Part shown: piece after piece, positions 44,632 to 52,621 of the stretch
Layout of the letters: every line of letters begins with the position of its first letter
How positions within the stretch are numbered: position 1 is the stretch's first letter
Notes under the pieces: generated by a model
Databases searched by the model: none
What the model was told of the DNA's origin: nothing
The model's input: the letters and a program-made list of their open reading frames with translations, nothing else
Translations under genes and position numbers: made by a program
Assembly (NCBI GenBank): GCA_964389755.1
Contig: CAYMEW010000004.1
Coordinates: 1 to 64,000, forward strand
Length of the DNA: 64,000 bases
DNA from: JBBSUQ01 sp964389755
GTDB lineage: Bacteria > Bacteroidota > Bacteroidia > Flavobacteriales_D > Crocinitomicaceae
Direction of reading: 5' to 3'

Positions 44632-47600
44632 ATGAAAAAGCAATTACTTAAGAAGATTGGTGCATTTGCACTGATGCTAGCTGCTTCCGAAGGTGCTTCG
44701 GCTCAGCAGTATGTCACCCAGGAATGGGATGTCCTGGGATTTAACTTAGGCCAGTTTACCTACGTGGCCACAGAAATTTCTCCCCAGGGAAGCCTGCTCT
44801 CCGTATCAAACGACTCCAACGGTTCTAACTCAGATATCGTTTTGAAAAGTATGGATGCGGATGGCTCACTGCAATGGGAAGTGACTTGTACCAGTTCCTC
44901 AACAGTAGATGATTATGGTACCGATCTCAAAATTGATGCCTCCGGAGATATTTACGTTTGCGGAGCCACTTACAATGGTGCGAATTACGACTATCTAGTC
45001 GCAAAATTTGATAATTCTGGCAACCAGATTTGGGAATATACTTTCAATGGTTCCGGGAATGGCGATGATATTCCCACCCGACTGGTGTTGGATGCCAATA
45101 ATGACGTATTCGTTACGGGATCTACTTTTGGTGATACCACGACCTATTCCGATTTCGGGACTTTGAAAATCGACGGTTCAAATGGTGATCTCATCTGGTC
45201 GCAAACCTATGACTATAACAACTTACCGGATGCTGCGACAGACATTGCACTTGTGGGGCAAAACGTGGTGGTGTGCGGTGGTTCCGCCAGTTCTCAGATC
45301 AACAGCGACTTTGCACTGGTAAAGTATAAGCAAAGTAATGGTGATCAGTTGGCAACGGGCAGACATGATAGCCCGGGGAACGGACTGGATCTGGCTGTAC
45401 AAATGACGGCTGACAACTCCGGAAATGTATACCTTATTGGAACCTCTAACTATAACCTCACAGACCGCGACGCAAAAATTATTGCATTCAATTCTTCTTT
45501 GCAGACCAGCTGGGTAACTTATTTTGATAAAGAAGGTGCAGAGGATGAAGGGTATGGTATCGCTGTTTCGGAGCCTGGAAAACTGGCAACTACAGGTTTG
45601 TTGACGGATGCTAATGGTAACCGCTTTATGTTCGTCAGCAGTATCAAAATGACCGACGGTAGCGTTGAATGGCAGAATGAAGAAGAAGGTGACGGTCGTA
45701 CGATCGAGATTGGAGACAACGGGACGATTTACGTCGGTGGGCAGAGCAATAACAACATGACAGCGGCGGCATACCAACCGGACGGGAACCACTTATGGAC
45801 CAAATCTTTCGACTCACAAGCCAATTCAGCAAATACTCGTCAAATCAGTACCAAAGATGATGCGGTATACGTTACAGGGATTTCTCAGGAGAATTCCGGT
45901 CAGGAAGTGACAACGGTAAAATATACGATCCGTGAAAAAACATTCGATCCGGTATACGTAAATGGTATTCCAAGTCACATGAACAACCAAGTGGTAGTGA
46001 AGTTCTACCGATCCTCTTTGAATATGTCAAAGGTGGACGATCTCAACGCTGATGCCGGCTTAGTGCCGGATTTTATTCAGACCGATATCGTGAATAAAAT
46101 GAAACAAAAAACCGGAATAGATTGGAGAAGACAGCAAATTTTTAAAGTACATCCCAGAGCTAATTCAGCAGATTCATTGTCAGTTAGCCGACTTGGAGAC
46201 ACCATTCAATTGCCGGATTTCTGGGCTACTTTCACTATTGAAATACCCGAAGGTTTCGATGAAAAAACGGTTTGTGATAGTTTACTTACCCTCTCTTCTA
46301 ATATAGAATTTGCTTCAAGAAATAGTCTTGGATACCTTTTTGGCAATCCGAACGATACTTATTATTTCGGTAACCAATACGGCTTATATCCAAATGATAG
46401 TTATCCTCACGCGGACATCAATGCAAGAGATGCGTGGGATATAGAAACTGGAGAAGAATATATTCGAGTAGGTGTATACGATAACCTGGTAGACTGGTCC
46501 CGTCCAGACTTTGGTGATGGAACGATGGCAGGATCTAAGGTGGTTGATGGAAGAGGCTATACTTATCAAACTTTCGACGGTGCTCCCGGATTAGTGTATC
46601 ACCACGGTACGCAGGTAGCCGGAATCATTGGTGCTCTTCGTAATAATGGAATAGGAATCGCTGGAGTTGCTGGTGGAGATATGACTCCGGATCCAGTTAC
46701 TGGTCAGACTAATCGAGGAGCTCTCTTGCTTAGCTTTGGGATTGTACAGTTTGGTCAACCCATTACTGCCCCAAATGGGGTTATTGCTTATGACGACATC
46801 GCTCAGGCAATTTTGGAAGGTGCTTTACAGACCACCAATGGGTATGGCTATGGCCTGAATATCCAAAATCACAGTTGGGGATTTGAAGATACACAGGGAA
46901 CCCCACTTTTTAGGGAGGATATTAAATTAACGTGGAAGCATCACTGTATTATTGTAGCAGCAAGAGGAAATAGTGGAAATCTTGGAAATCCAAATGCCTA
47001 TCCTGCATGTTTTGACGACGAAAAAATTATAAATGTCGTAGCAAGTGGTAATGATGGTAACAGAGCAACATTATCTAATGGTGGTGATGATTTCGAATCT
47101 TCGTATGGTAATGATGGAGCCAACAATACGCCATATTGTAGTGTCGATATTATGGCTCCGGGTACTACAGCATTAACCGCGTCAACACTTTCTACTTATG
47201 GACCTGCAAGCAACTTCACGAATTGTACCCTGGATAATAATGAGTATCGCTGTTTTGAAGGCACCTCAGCTGCTGCCCCACATGTTAGTGGTACTGCTGC
47301 GCTCATGCTAAGTCAGCATCACCCTAACAAAGGTTATCCTAATATGCTGGCAACCGAAGATGTAGAGCAAATTATGGAGAAAACAGCCACTCATATTGTG
47401 CCCGATACTTACGATATATATACAGGCCATGGTCGACTGAATGCTTTCGAAGCTGTCTCAAAAGTTTCCGACCCGTACTATGTCAAGCATCAAGTTCATA
47501 CCTATGGTGACGGACAATTGACTTTATTGAACGTGCAGACAGGGGTAAATTCTATTGGAGGAACTGAACCATACGGATTTCCAAACTTCACCATTTTTGA

Positions 47601-48192
47601 TACTGTAAAGACCTACAAGCTTAAGTGGGACTTTGTAGATCAACTTCCCCCAGGTCATAATATCATTGATGATTGGGAATTTAACGCAAACACTATTAAG
47701 GGCAGAAATATCTACTCAGGTAGTTTTTATGTCGGTCCCGAATTTCTTCAGAAAGATATTTTCAATATTGACTCAATGACAGGAACGGTTACGGGCAGTG
47801 TCTATACATACGTATATAGGGTAGTTGACAATGGATTGGCAAAGTGGATTCCGGCACCACCTGACCAATTAAAATATTCATATTCTCTCCATGTCCTTAA
47901 GCAGCCAGATGCTGGAATTGAAGATTTGGATTTGCAACTCTTCAGTTTATATCCAAATCCTTCAGATCAAAAGATTAATTTAAAACTTACTACCTCTGTC
48001 CTGCCTGATGCCAAATTACTGATTACCGATGCCTCGGGAAGAATCGTGATGGAGAAAAATGTTAATGAGATATCGGCCTCTAATTCGGATGTACAAATTG
48101 ATATTTCAGCTTTGCAGCAAGGAGTTTACTATGTAACATTAGCCTCAACATCAGGCAAACAGACAAGATCATTTATCAAATTAAAACAATAA
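44632..48192 (+). CDS. T9SS-exported subtilase with N-terminal beta-propeller
   Basis: An 1186-residue surface or secreted protease. It has a signal peptide (about 1-24, ending GASA) and SBBP-type propeller repeats (about 25-435, each with a GDIYVCGATYNG-like strand). A linker of ~150 residues may be a propeptide. The S8 domain has a complete triad: Asp617 (VGVYDNLVDW), His658 (YHHGTQVAGI) and Ser879 (GTSAAAPHVSG). The last ~80 residues are a type A sorting domain (LYPNPSDQKIN, QGVYYVTLASTSGKQTRS). The 5' third has host-like GC and the rest is AT-rich, so the gene may be mosaic. Its stop overlaps the next ATG by one base. The target is unknown. Confidence 0.9.
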   Translation: MKKQLLKKIGAFALMLAASEGASAQQYVTQEWDVLGFNLGQFTYVATEISPQGSLLSVSNDSNGSNSDIVLKSMDADGSLQWEVTCTSSSTVDDYGTDLKIDASGDIYVCGATYNGANYDYLVAKFDNSGNQIWEYTFNGSGNGDDIPTRLVLDANNDVFVTGSTFGDTTTYSDFGTLKIDGSNGDLIWSQTYDYNNLPDAATDIALVGQNVVVCGGSASSQINSDFALVKYKQSNGDQLATGRHDSPGNGLDLAVQMTADNSGNVYLIGTSNYNLTDRDAKIIAFNSSLQTSWVTYFDKEGAEDEGYGIAVSEPGKLATTGLLTDANGNRFMFVSSIKMTDGSVEWQNEEEGDGRTIEIGDNGTIYVGGQSNNNMTAAAYQPDGNHLWTKSFDSQANSANTRQISTKDDAVYVTGISQENSGQEVTTVKYTIREKTFDPVYVNGIPSHMNNQVVVKFYRSSLNMSKVDDLNADAGLVPDFIQTDIVNKMKQKTGIDWRRQQIFKVHPRANSADSLSVSRLGDTIQLPDFWATFTIEIPEGFDEKTVCDSLLTLSSNIEFASRNSLGYLFGNPNDTYYFGNQYGLYPNDSYPHADINARDAWDIETGEEYIRVGVYDNLVDWSRPDFGDGTMAGSKVVDGRGYTYQTFDGAPGLVYHHGTQVAGIIGALRNNGIGIAGVAGGDMTPDPVTGQTNRGALLLSFGIVQFGQPITAPNGVIAYDDIAQAILEGALQTTNGYGYGLNIQNHSWGFEDTQGTPLFREDIKLTWKHHCIIVAARGNSGNLGNPNAYPACFDDEKIINVVASGNDGNRATLSNGGDDFESSYGNDGANNTPYCSVDIMAPGTTALTASTLSTYGPASNFTNCTLDNNEYRCFEGTSAAAPHVSGTAALMLSQHHPNKGYPNMLATEDVEQIMEKTATHIVPDTYDIYTGHGRLNAFEAVSKVSDPYYVKHQVHTYGDGQLTLLNVQTGVNSIGGTEPYGFPNFTIFDTVKTYKLKWDFVDQLPPGHNIIDDWEFNANTIKGRNIYSGSFYVGPEFLQKDIFNIDSMTGTVTGSVYTYVYRVVDNGLAKWIPAPPDQLKYSYSLHVLKQPDAGIEDLDLQLFSLYPNPSDQKINLKLTTSVLPDAKLLITDASGRIVMEKNVNEISASNSDVQIDISALQQGVYYVTLASTSGKQTRSFIKLKQ

Positions 48193-48971
48193 TGACGAAA
48201 GTCGGTATCATACTCTTAATTTTTGGCCCTTTAGCTGTCATGGGACAGATGAAAAGTCCATCATTGGAATTGAATGCTCAGTGGCATACTTTCAAAATGT
48301 CTAATTTGAACGAATTCATTGCAGACACTAGTTATTATAATAATAAGCCACAGCTTTATGACGATGTGGCCACCGAGGGAATAAAGAGCGGGTACCAATT
48401 TGGTCAATCAATTAATTTTAAACTTTCTAACATACTAGAATTTGGAATTTGGGGAAGCTATCAATATGGCAAAATGGTAAGACATATTTATTCAAAAGAT
48501 ATGTCTTACCCCTCCCCAAGTAACGCTAAAATTTATGCTGGAACTTATTCAATCAAAACTGAGGCATTTTCGGTAGGCTTGAAGTCTTGCCTCTACATTA
48601 ATAACTTATTACATCTGGAACAAAAAGAAACTTTTCTAAAGCATGTTGAATTGGGAATTGAAATTGGAGCAGGTGCCTCTTTTTCCCATTTAGAAGAACT
48701 TCTTTCAAACGGTACTGCTCCTGGAAACACTGTTTCTGAAATGGATAAAAGATCGACAGATTGGGTGGGGGTCTCCTCTTTGAAATTAGGATACAAATTT
48801 TTGAGAAATCCCGTCTTATCATCAGCAGGTATAAAAGCCGGTTATCAATTTTTACGGACAGGTACTGTTAAGGATGAGGCAGGATATGTTATTGCAGGAG
48901 GTGGAAACCGTACCATTAAACTTGATTTTTCAGGCTTTTTTGTGGGATTATATTTAAATATCGGTAAATGA
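48192..48971 (+). CDS. Predicted outer-membrane beta-barrel protein, copy 1
   Basis: A 259-residue protein with a signal peptide (MTKVGIILLIFGPLAVMGQ) and alternating hydrophobic strands ending in LDFSGFFVGLYLNIGK, as expected for an outer-membrane barrel. It is a clear paralogue of the gene at 49937: both share GIKSGYQFGQSINFK / IKYGYSFSENVNYR-type and YQYGKMVRR/H segments and near-identical ends. No known family name can be given. Codon use is AT-rich. It overlaps the subtilase by one base and the next gene by four, so it is translationally coupled to both. Confidence 0.8.
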   Translation: MTKVGIILLIFGPLAVMGQMKSPSLELNAQWHTFKMSNLNEFIADTSYYNNKPQLYDDVATEGIKSGYQFGQSINFKLSNILEFGIWGSYQYGKMVRHIYSKDMSYPSPSNAKIYAGTYSIKTEAFSVGLKSCLYINNLLHLEQKETFLKHVELGIEIGAGASFSHLEELLSNGTAPGNTVSEMDKRSTDWVGVSSLKLGYKFLRNPVLSSAGIKAGYQFLRTGTVKDEAGYVIAGGGNRTIKLDFSGFFVGLYLNIGK

Positions 48972-49927
48972 AAAGATTAGTCTTTATATATTTTTCTTTG
49001 CTTGTAGGCTTTGTTTCCTGTAAAAAGGATAAAGTGGGTTTAGCACAAATTGAAGATCAAGTGACTTCTGAGTGTGATTGTGTTCCTGTACCGCCATTTC
49101 AGGCGGGAACGTTTGACCAGTATTTTGTTGACTCTATCAACCACATGAAGCCTCTTTTCAGCCCAAACAATGATAATATAATACTTTATACAGATTATGC
49201 TGAAAATGGTAAAGTCAATATGTATACGTATGATTTGCTAACAGGCAGCAGGACATTGGTCTTTCATGGGGATGTTGCACCTAATTTATACGACTGGAGT
49301 ACAACTGACTGGATTTTATTTACGCGCTCTTCTGATCACCAAATTTGGAAAATTAGACCTAATGGTGACAGCCTAACTCAGGTTACGCATGGTGGTCAAT
49401 ATTTTAGTCCCACCTGCAATTTATCTGGCGACAAATTTATTGCTTACCATGGCTATTACGAAAGTTCTCTACCATCCGAAATTTGGTCTTTAGATGGTGA
49501 GCTTATAGACTCTATCAGTTGGGTTCATAGTAATGGTTCATGGAAAAATGAATACTATTACGGAGGTTATAATGCCAAACATGTTGTAGCCATTGACCCA
49601 TATACGGATCAAAAAGTTTCAGATTACACTTTACCTATAGATAAAACAATTCAAAGTTTTGCATGGCTTTCAAACAATGAAGCTATGCTGTCGACTGTAG
49701 ATGGGATTTATATCTATAATATATATAATCATCAAGTTGTCAGTGTAAGATGTAGTTGTAGTTCTAAATATTATGCTCTGGGCCGCTCAAACTTCGCCAA
49801 TACAAAACTGATTTTCACCAAAGTCACCCAAAGAAGAGTTCCAGGTAATATCATTCTTTATAACAATGAAGTGGTTACAATGGATATAGACGGAACCAAT
49901 GAACAACTCATCCACTTACCTCAATAA
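48968..49927 (+). CDS. Predicted lipoprotein with TolB-like beta-propeller
   Basis: A 319-residue protein. The N-terminus MKRLVFIYFSLLVGFVSCKK carries a lipobox (FVSC), predicting a lipid anchor. The body has WD40-like/PD40 propeller motifs, such as KPLFSPNNDNIILYTDY, IWKIRPNGDSLTQVTHGG and FSPTCNLSGDKFIAYHGYY. A CDCVP segment follows the anchor. Such propellers often bind partner proteins at the outer membrane; which partner is unknown. The ATGA overlap with the upstream barrel gene shows coupling. Confidence 0.8.
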   Translation: MKRLVFIYFSLLVGFVSCKKDKVGLAQIEDQVTSECDCVPVPPFQAGTFDQYFVDSINHMKPLFSPNNDNIILYTDYAENGKVNMYTYDLLTGSRTLVFHGDVAPNLYDWSTTDWILFTRSSDHQIWKIRPNGDSLTQVTHGGQYFSPTCNLSGDKFIAYHGYYESSLPSEIWSLDGELIDSISWVHSNGSWKNEYYYGGYNAKHVVAIDPYTDQKVSDYTLPIDKTIQSFAWLSNNEAMLSTVDGIYIYNIYNHQVVSVRCSCSSKYYALGRSNFANTKLIFTKVTQRRVPGNIILYNNEVVTMDIDGTNEQLIHLPQ

Positions 49928-49936
49928 ACGGATCCA

Positions 49937-50710
49937 ATGAAGTATACTATAGTCATATTGGCATTACTTCCAATTTGTGTTGCGGCACAGGATATGCCAA
50001 AAATATCATTTGAGTTCGGGGTTCAAAAACATCAGTTTGCAATGGGAGATTTCAATGAGTATGCATTGGACTCGAATTACTATGAACCCATTCTTTACAA
50101 TAATGGTGAACCACCCACTCAGACCATCAAATACGGTTACAGTTTTTCTGAAAATGTCAATTATCGAATTCTACGATTTTTAGATGTAGGTATATACGGG
50201 ATGTATCAATATGGAAAAATGGTCCGCAGGATTAATTATGCATTCCAAATTCCTCCTGATGATCCTTATTTTTATTATGGTAAATATACCATGACGACCA
50301 GCTGCTGGACAGTTGGACTATCTTCCACGTTTTATCTGAACCAAATTTTGCGATGGAGTGAAAAACAGTCTTTATTGAAAAATACGGTTGTTGGACTGGA
50401 ATTCGCCGGTGGGATCGCTTTTTCAAAATTGAAGGATAAGCAATATTTCGTTGGAAGTATCTATACAGGTTCACGTATCAACATCCATGCGACAGATGTA
50501 ACGGGACATATAGCCCTGAAATTAGGGTATCGGTATTTAAAGAATTCTTTTTTTTCCGAAATCGGGATCAAGGGCGGTTATCAGTTGCTTAAGACCGGAA
50601 CTTTAAAAAATGATAAAGGCTATGTAGCTAATTCTTATCCGGAGCCAAGATCCATAAGATTGGATTTTTCAGGCTTTTTTGCAGGTATCTACTTAAATTT
50701 TGGAAAATGA
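49937..50710 (+). CDS. Predicted outer-membrane beta-barrel protein, copy 2
   Basis: A 257-residue paralogue of the barrel at 48192. It has a signal peptide (MKYTIVILALLPICVAAQ), the matching GIYGMYQYGKMVRR strand and the end RLDFSGFFAGIYLNFGK. The two copies differ enough that the duplication is not recent. It starts nine bases after the propeller lipoprotein and overlaps the last gene by four bases. Confidence 0.8.
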   Translation: MKYTIVILALLPICVAAQDMPKISFEFGVQKHQFAMGDFNEYALDSNYYEPILYNNGEPPTQTIKYGYSFSENVNYRILRFLDVGIYGMYQYGKMVRRINYAFQIPPDDPYFYYGKYTMTTSCWTVGLSSTFYLNQILRWSEKQSLLKNTVVGLEFAGGIAFSKLKDKQYFVGSIYTGSRINIHATDVTGHIALKLGYRYLKNSFFSEIGIKGGYQLLKTGTLKNDKGYVANSYPEPRSIRLDFSGFFAGIYLNFGK

Positions 50711-51069
50711 AATTCGTCTACCTCATTTTGATACTATCCTTTTTACATTCCTGTAATAAGGATAAACCCGCCGAAGGGCAGTACACCATCCAGTTTACGT
50801 ATGCCGACGGAACCATTAAGCAGGAAAGCGTGGAGATTACCGGAGTGACCAAAACTCAGCTGAGGATTGAAGAGTCCGCCCTCCAAAAAGAAGGGAAGGA
50901 AGTTCGTGGTTTTCTGAAATTACCGATCAGCACCGGTACCTTTTATCTGGACGGGGAGCTGGAAGGCGGTTTTGGCAACGGGTATCCCATCCAGGGCGAT
51001 TTCACCGAAACAATTTACTATTGGAACGGGGTGTCTGAACAGTTTAAGGGTGAATTTTTAATCCTGTAA
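50707..51069 (+). CDS. Small predicted lipoprotein, function unknown
   Basis: A 120-residue protein with a lipoprotein signal (MKFVYLILILSFLHSCNKDK). The mature part is short and beta-rich (GQYTIQFTYADGTIKQESVE, GTFYLDGELEGGFGNGYPI), perhaps a small sandwich domain. I do not recognise it. It is the last gene of the island operon and its stop lies 20 bases from that of the convergent hemD. Its 3' half is less AT-rich than the genes before it. Confidence 0.7.
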   Translation: MKFVYLILILSFLHSCNKDKPAEGQYTIQFTYADGTIKQESVEITGVTKTQLRIEESALQKEGKEVRGFLKLPISTGTFYLDGELEGGFGNGYPIQGDFTETIYYWNGVSEQFKGEFLIL

Positions 51070-51089
51070 CCTGATTGTTATCCAAAATT

Positions 51090-51740
51090 TCATTTAAAAG
51101 TCAGCGCTGCCAATTCTTCGAAGGAGGCGTTTTCGAGTGTGTGGTAGGGAGTGATCCCTGCATCCCTAAGCGCTTCAGCGGTCGTGTTTCCCCAGGCAAT
51201 GCAACGCGCTTTTTCGGGGAAAGTATTCGTTTGCAAAAACGCATGCAGGTTCGATGGGCTCGTGAAGATGTAAGCGTCAGCCGGAGCAATTGTTTGCGGA
51301 TCGGACACTGTCCGGTATGCGGTGACCATTAGCCGTTTCTTAACGGTTAGCATATCGGCGTAAGTGCCGTGCGTGCGATCAGAGACTGGAAAGAGCACGG
51401 TTCCGTTCTTTACGAATTCCAGGAATGCATTTTTGTTGGCTTCAGGATCCCCGCTTTTCTCGAAAACGAGGTCTGTATGAACATCGTGGTCTTCCAGTGC
51501 GGCAGCCGTTCTTTTTCCCACGCAGATGCATTTGCAATTCGCCTCGGGATGATATAAACGGAAGTAAGCCGTAACGGCTCGCTCGCTGCTGAAAAAGATA
51601 AAGTCGTACGAGTCGGGTATCGTGAAATCGAGGAACTCAAAGCGGATCAGTGTACGGCAGCACAACTCGTGTTTGGCTTCGAGTTCTTTCAGTGCATGGG
51701 CTGGTATGTCTTCCCGGTTTCGGGAAATGAAAAGCTTCAT
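51090..51740 (-). CDS. hemD: Uroporphyrinogen-III synthase
   Basis: A 216-residue enzyme that closes and inverts ring D of hydroxymethylbilane to form uroporphyrinogen III in haem synthesis. The start MKLFISRNR, the DFIFFSSERAVTAYF segment and YIFTSPSNLHAFL fit the two-lobed HemD fold. The family is divergent, but the operon with hemC and hemA makes the call firm. The final codons (after SFEELA) lie outside the 24-bp repeat and may have come with the neighbouring island. It overlaps hemC by four bases. Confidence 0.92.
   Translation of the reverse strand: MKLFISRNREDIPAHALKELEAKHELCCRTLIRFEFLDFTIPDSYDFIFFSSERAVTAYFRLYHPEANCKCICVGKRTAAALEDHDVHTDLVFEKSGDPEANKNAFLEFVKNGTVLFPVSDRTHGTYADMLTVKKRLMVTAYRTVSDPQTIAPADAYIFTSPSNLHAFLQTNTFPEKARCIAWGNTTAEALRDAGITPYHTLENASFEELAALTFK
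51109..51132. repeat. Right copy of the 24-bp direct repeat, inside hemD
   Basis: It matches 44402-44425 at 23 of 24 positions. It encodes the NASFEELA part of HemD on the minus strand. The core palindrome CTTCGAAG is at 51116-51123. The hemD stop is 17 bases beyond its left edge. Confidence 0.9.
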
Positions 51741-52621
51741 GACTTCCGAAGCTGTTGCACGATGTGCTCGACATTCGCTTCTTCCGGCGCAAATGAAAAA
51801 TGCTTTGTTCCCTGTTGCCAGGTTTCGGCAAAGGCGACGAAAGTTTGCATGTCCTGATCACAGTATACTCCCAGCGGAAGCTGGCAGCCTCCGTCCAATG
51901 CACGCAGTATGCCGCGTTCCACGGCAATGCGTTTTTCGGTTTCCTCCACGTTGAGTTTCGCGATGAGTTGTGCCAGTTCGGGTTCGTTCTCGCGGATCTG
52001 AAGTCCGAGTACACCCTGTGCGGGAGCCGGAACGAAGTCGCGGACGTCCATTTTATGAACCGTAAACTCCGAGATGTCCACTTTGAGTCGCTCAATACCG
52101 GCAGCGGCGATCAGGATTGCATCGTATTGTCCTTCGCGCAGTTTGTTGATACGCGTCGGAACGTTTCCACGCAGGTCTTTGAGCGTACAATCCGGACGGT
52201 GTGCGACTACCTGTGCTTTTCGGCGTGCGGAACCGGTTCCGACGATCGCATTTTGCTTCAGGTTCCACTTCTGCGAATTGTCGGCTGCTTCTTTTCGGAT
52301 GAGGAGCAGGTCTGCCGGGTCTTCCCGTTCCGAAACGGCTGCGATCATGAGTCCTTCCGGAGAAGTAGTTTCGAGATCCTTATGCGAGTGTACGGCCAGG
52401 TCAATGCTTTTGGAGAGGAGCGCTTCTTCGATTTCCTTGGTAAAGAAGCCTTTTCCTTCCATTTTATCAAAACTGAGGTGCTGGATGGCATCGCCCTGAG
52501 TGGTAATGATCTGAATGCTTACCTGCGCCCCGAGCGCTTCCAGTTTCGCTTTAACATGATTGGCCTGCCAGAGTGCGAGATCGCTGCCCCGGGAACCGAT
52601 AATTACGTGTTGCATAGACAT
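51737..52621 (-). CDS. hemC: Hydroxymethylbilane synthase (porphobilinogen deaminase)
   Basis: A 294-residue enzyme that joins four porphobilinogens into hydroxymethylbilane. IGSRGSDLALWQA, TQGDAIQHLSFDKMEGKG and VHSHKDLETT are standard motifs. The dipyrromethane-carrying cysteine is in ALDGGCQLPLGVY. The length is normal. It overlaps hemA by one base and hemD by four, forming a coupled hemACD operon. Confidence 0.96.
   Translation of the reverse strand: MSMQHVIIGSRGSDLALWQANHVKAKLEALGAQVSIQIITTQGDAIQHLSFDKMEGKGFFTKEIEEALLSKSIDLAVHSHKDLETTSPEGLMIAAVSEREDPADLLLIRKEAADNSQKWNLKQNAIVGTGSARRKAQVVAHRPDCTLKDLRGNVPTRINKLREGQYDAILIAAAGIERLKVDISEFTVHKMDVRDFVPAPAQGVLGLQIRENEPELAQLIAKLNVEETEKRIAVERGILRALDGGCQLPLGVYCDQDMQTFVAFAETWQQGTKHFSFAPEEANVEHIVQQLRKS

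Larger units (their letters stand above)
44402..51132. mobile_element. Putative 6.7-kb genomic island inserted at the hemD 3' end
   Basis: Bounded by direct repeats, one inside hemD and one in a hemD-like remnant. It holds five plus-strand genes and no integrase, transposase or tRNA. Composition differs from the flanks: one 60-base line inside (48601) has 17 G+C, against 27 in a line from glyS (62401). The start of the first gene is not AT-rich (34 G+C in the line at 45241). How it moved is unknown; site-specific insertion with an integrase supplied elsewhere, or recombination between hemD ends, would both leave this pattern. Confidence 0.55.

Noticed and set aside
44632..51069. Phage or conjugative element
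   Set aside because: No structural phage gene, relaxase, integrase or transposase is present; all five genes encode exported envelope proteins.
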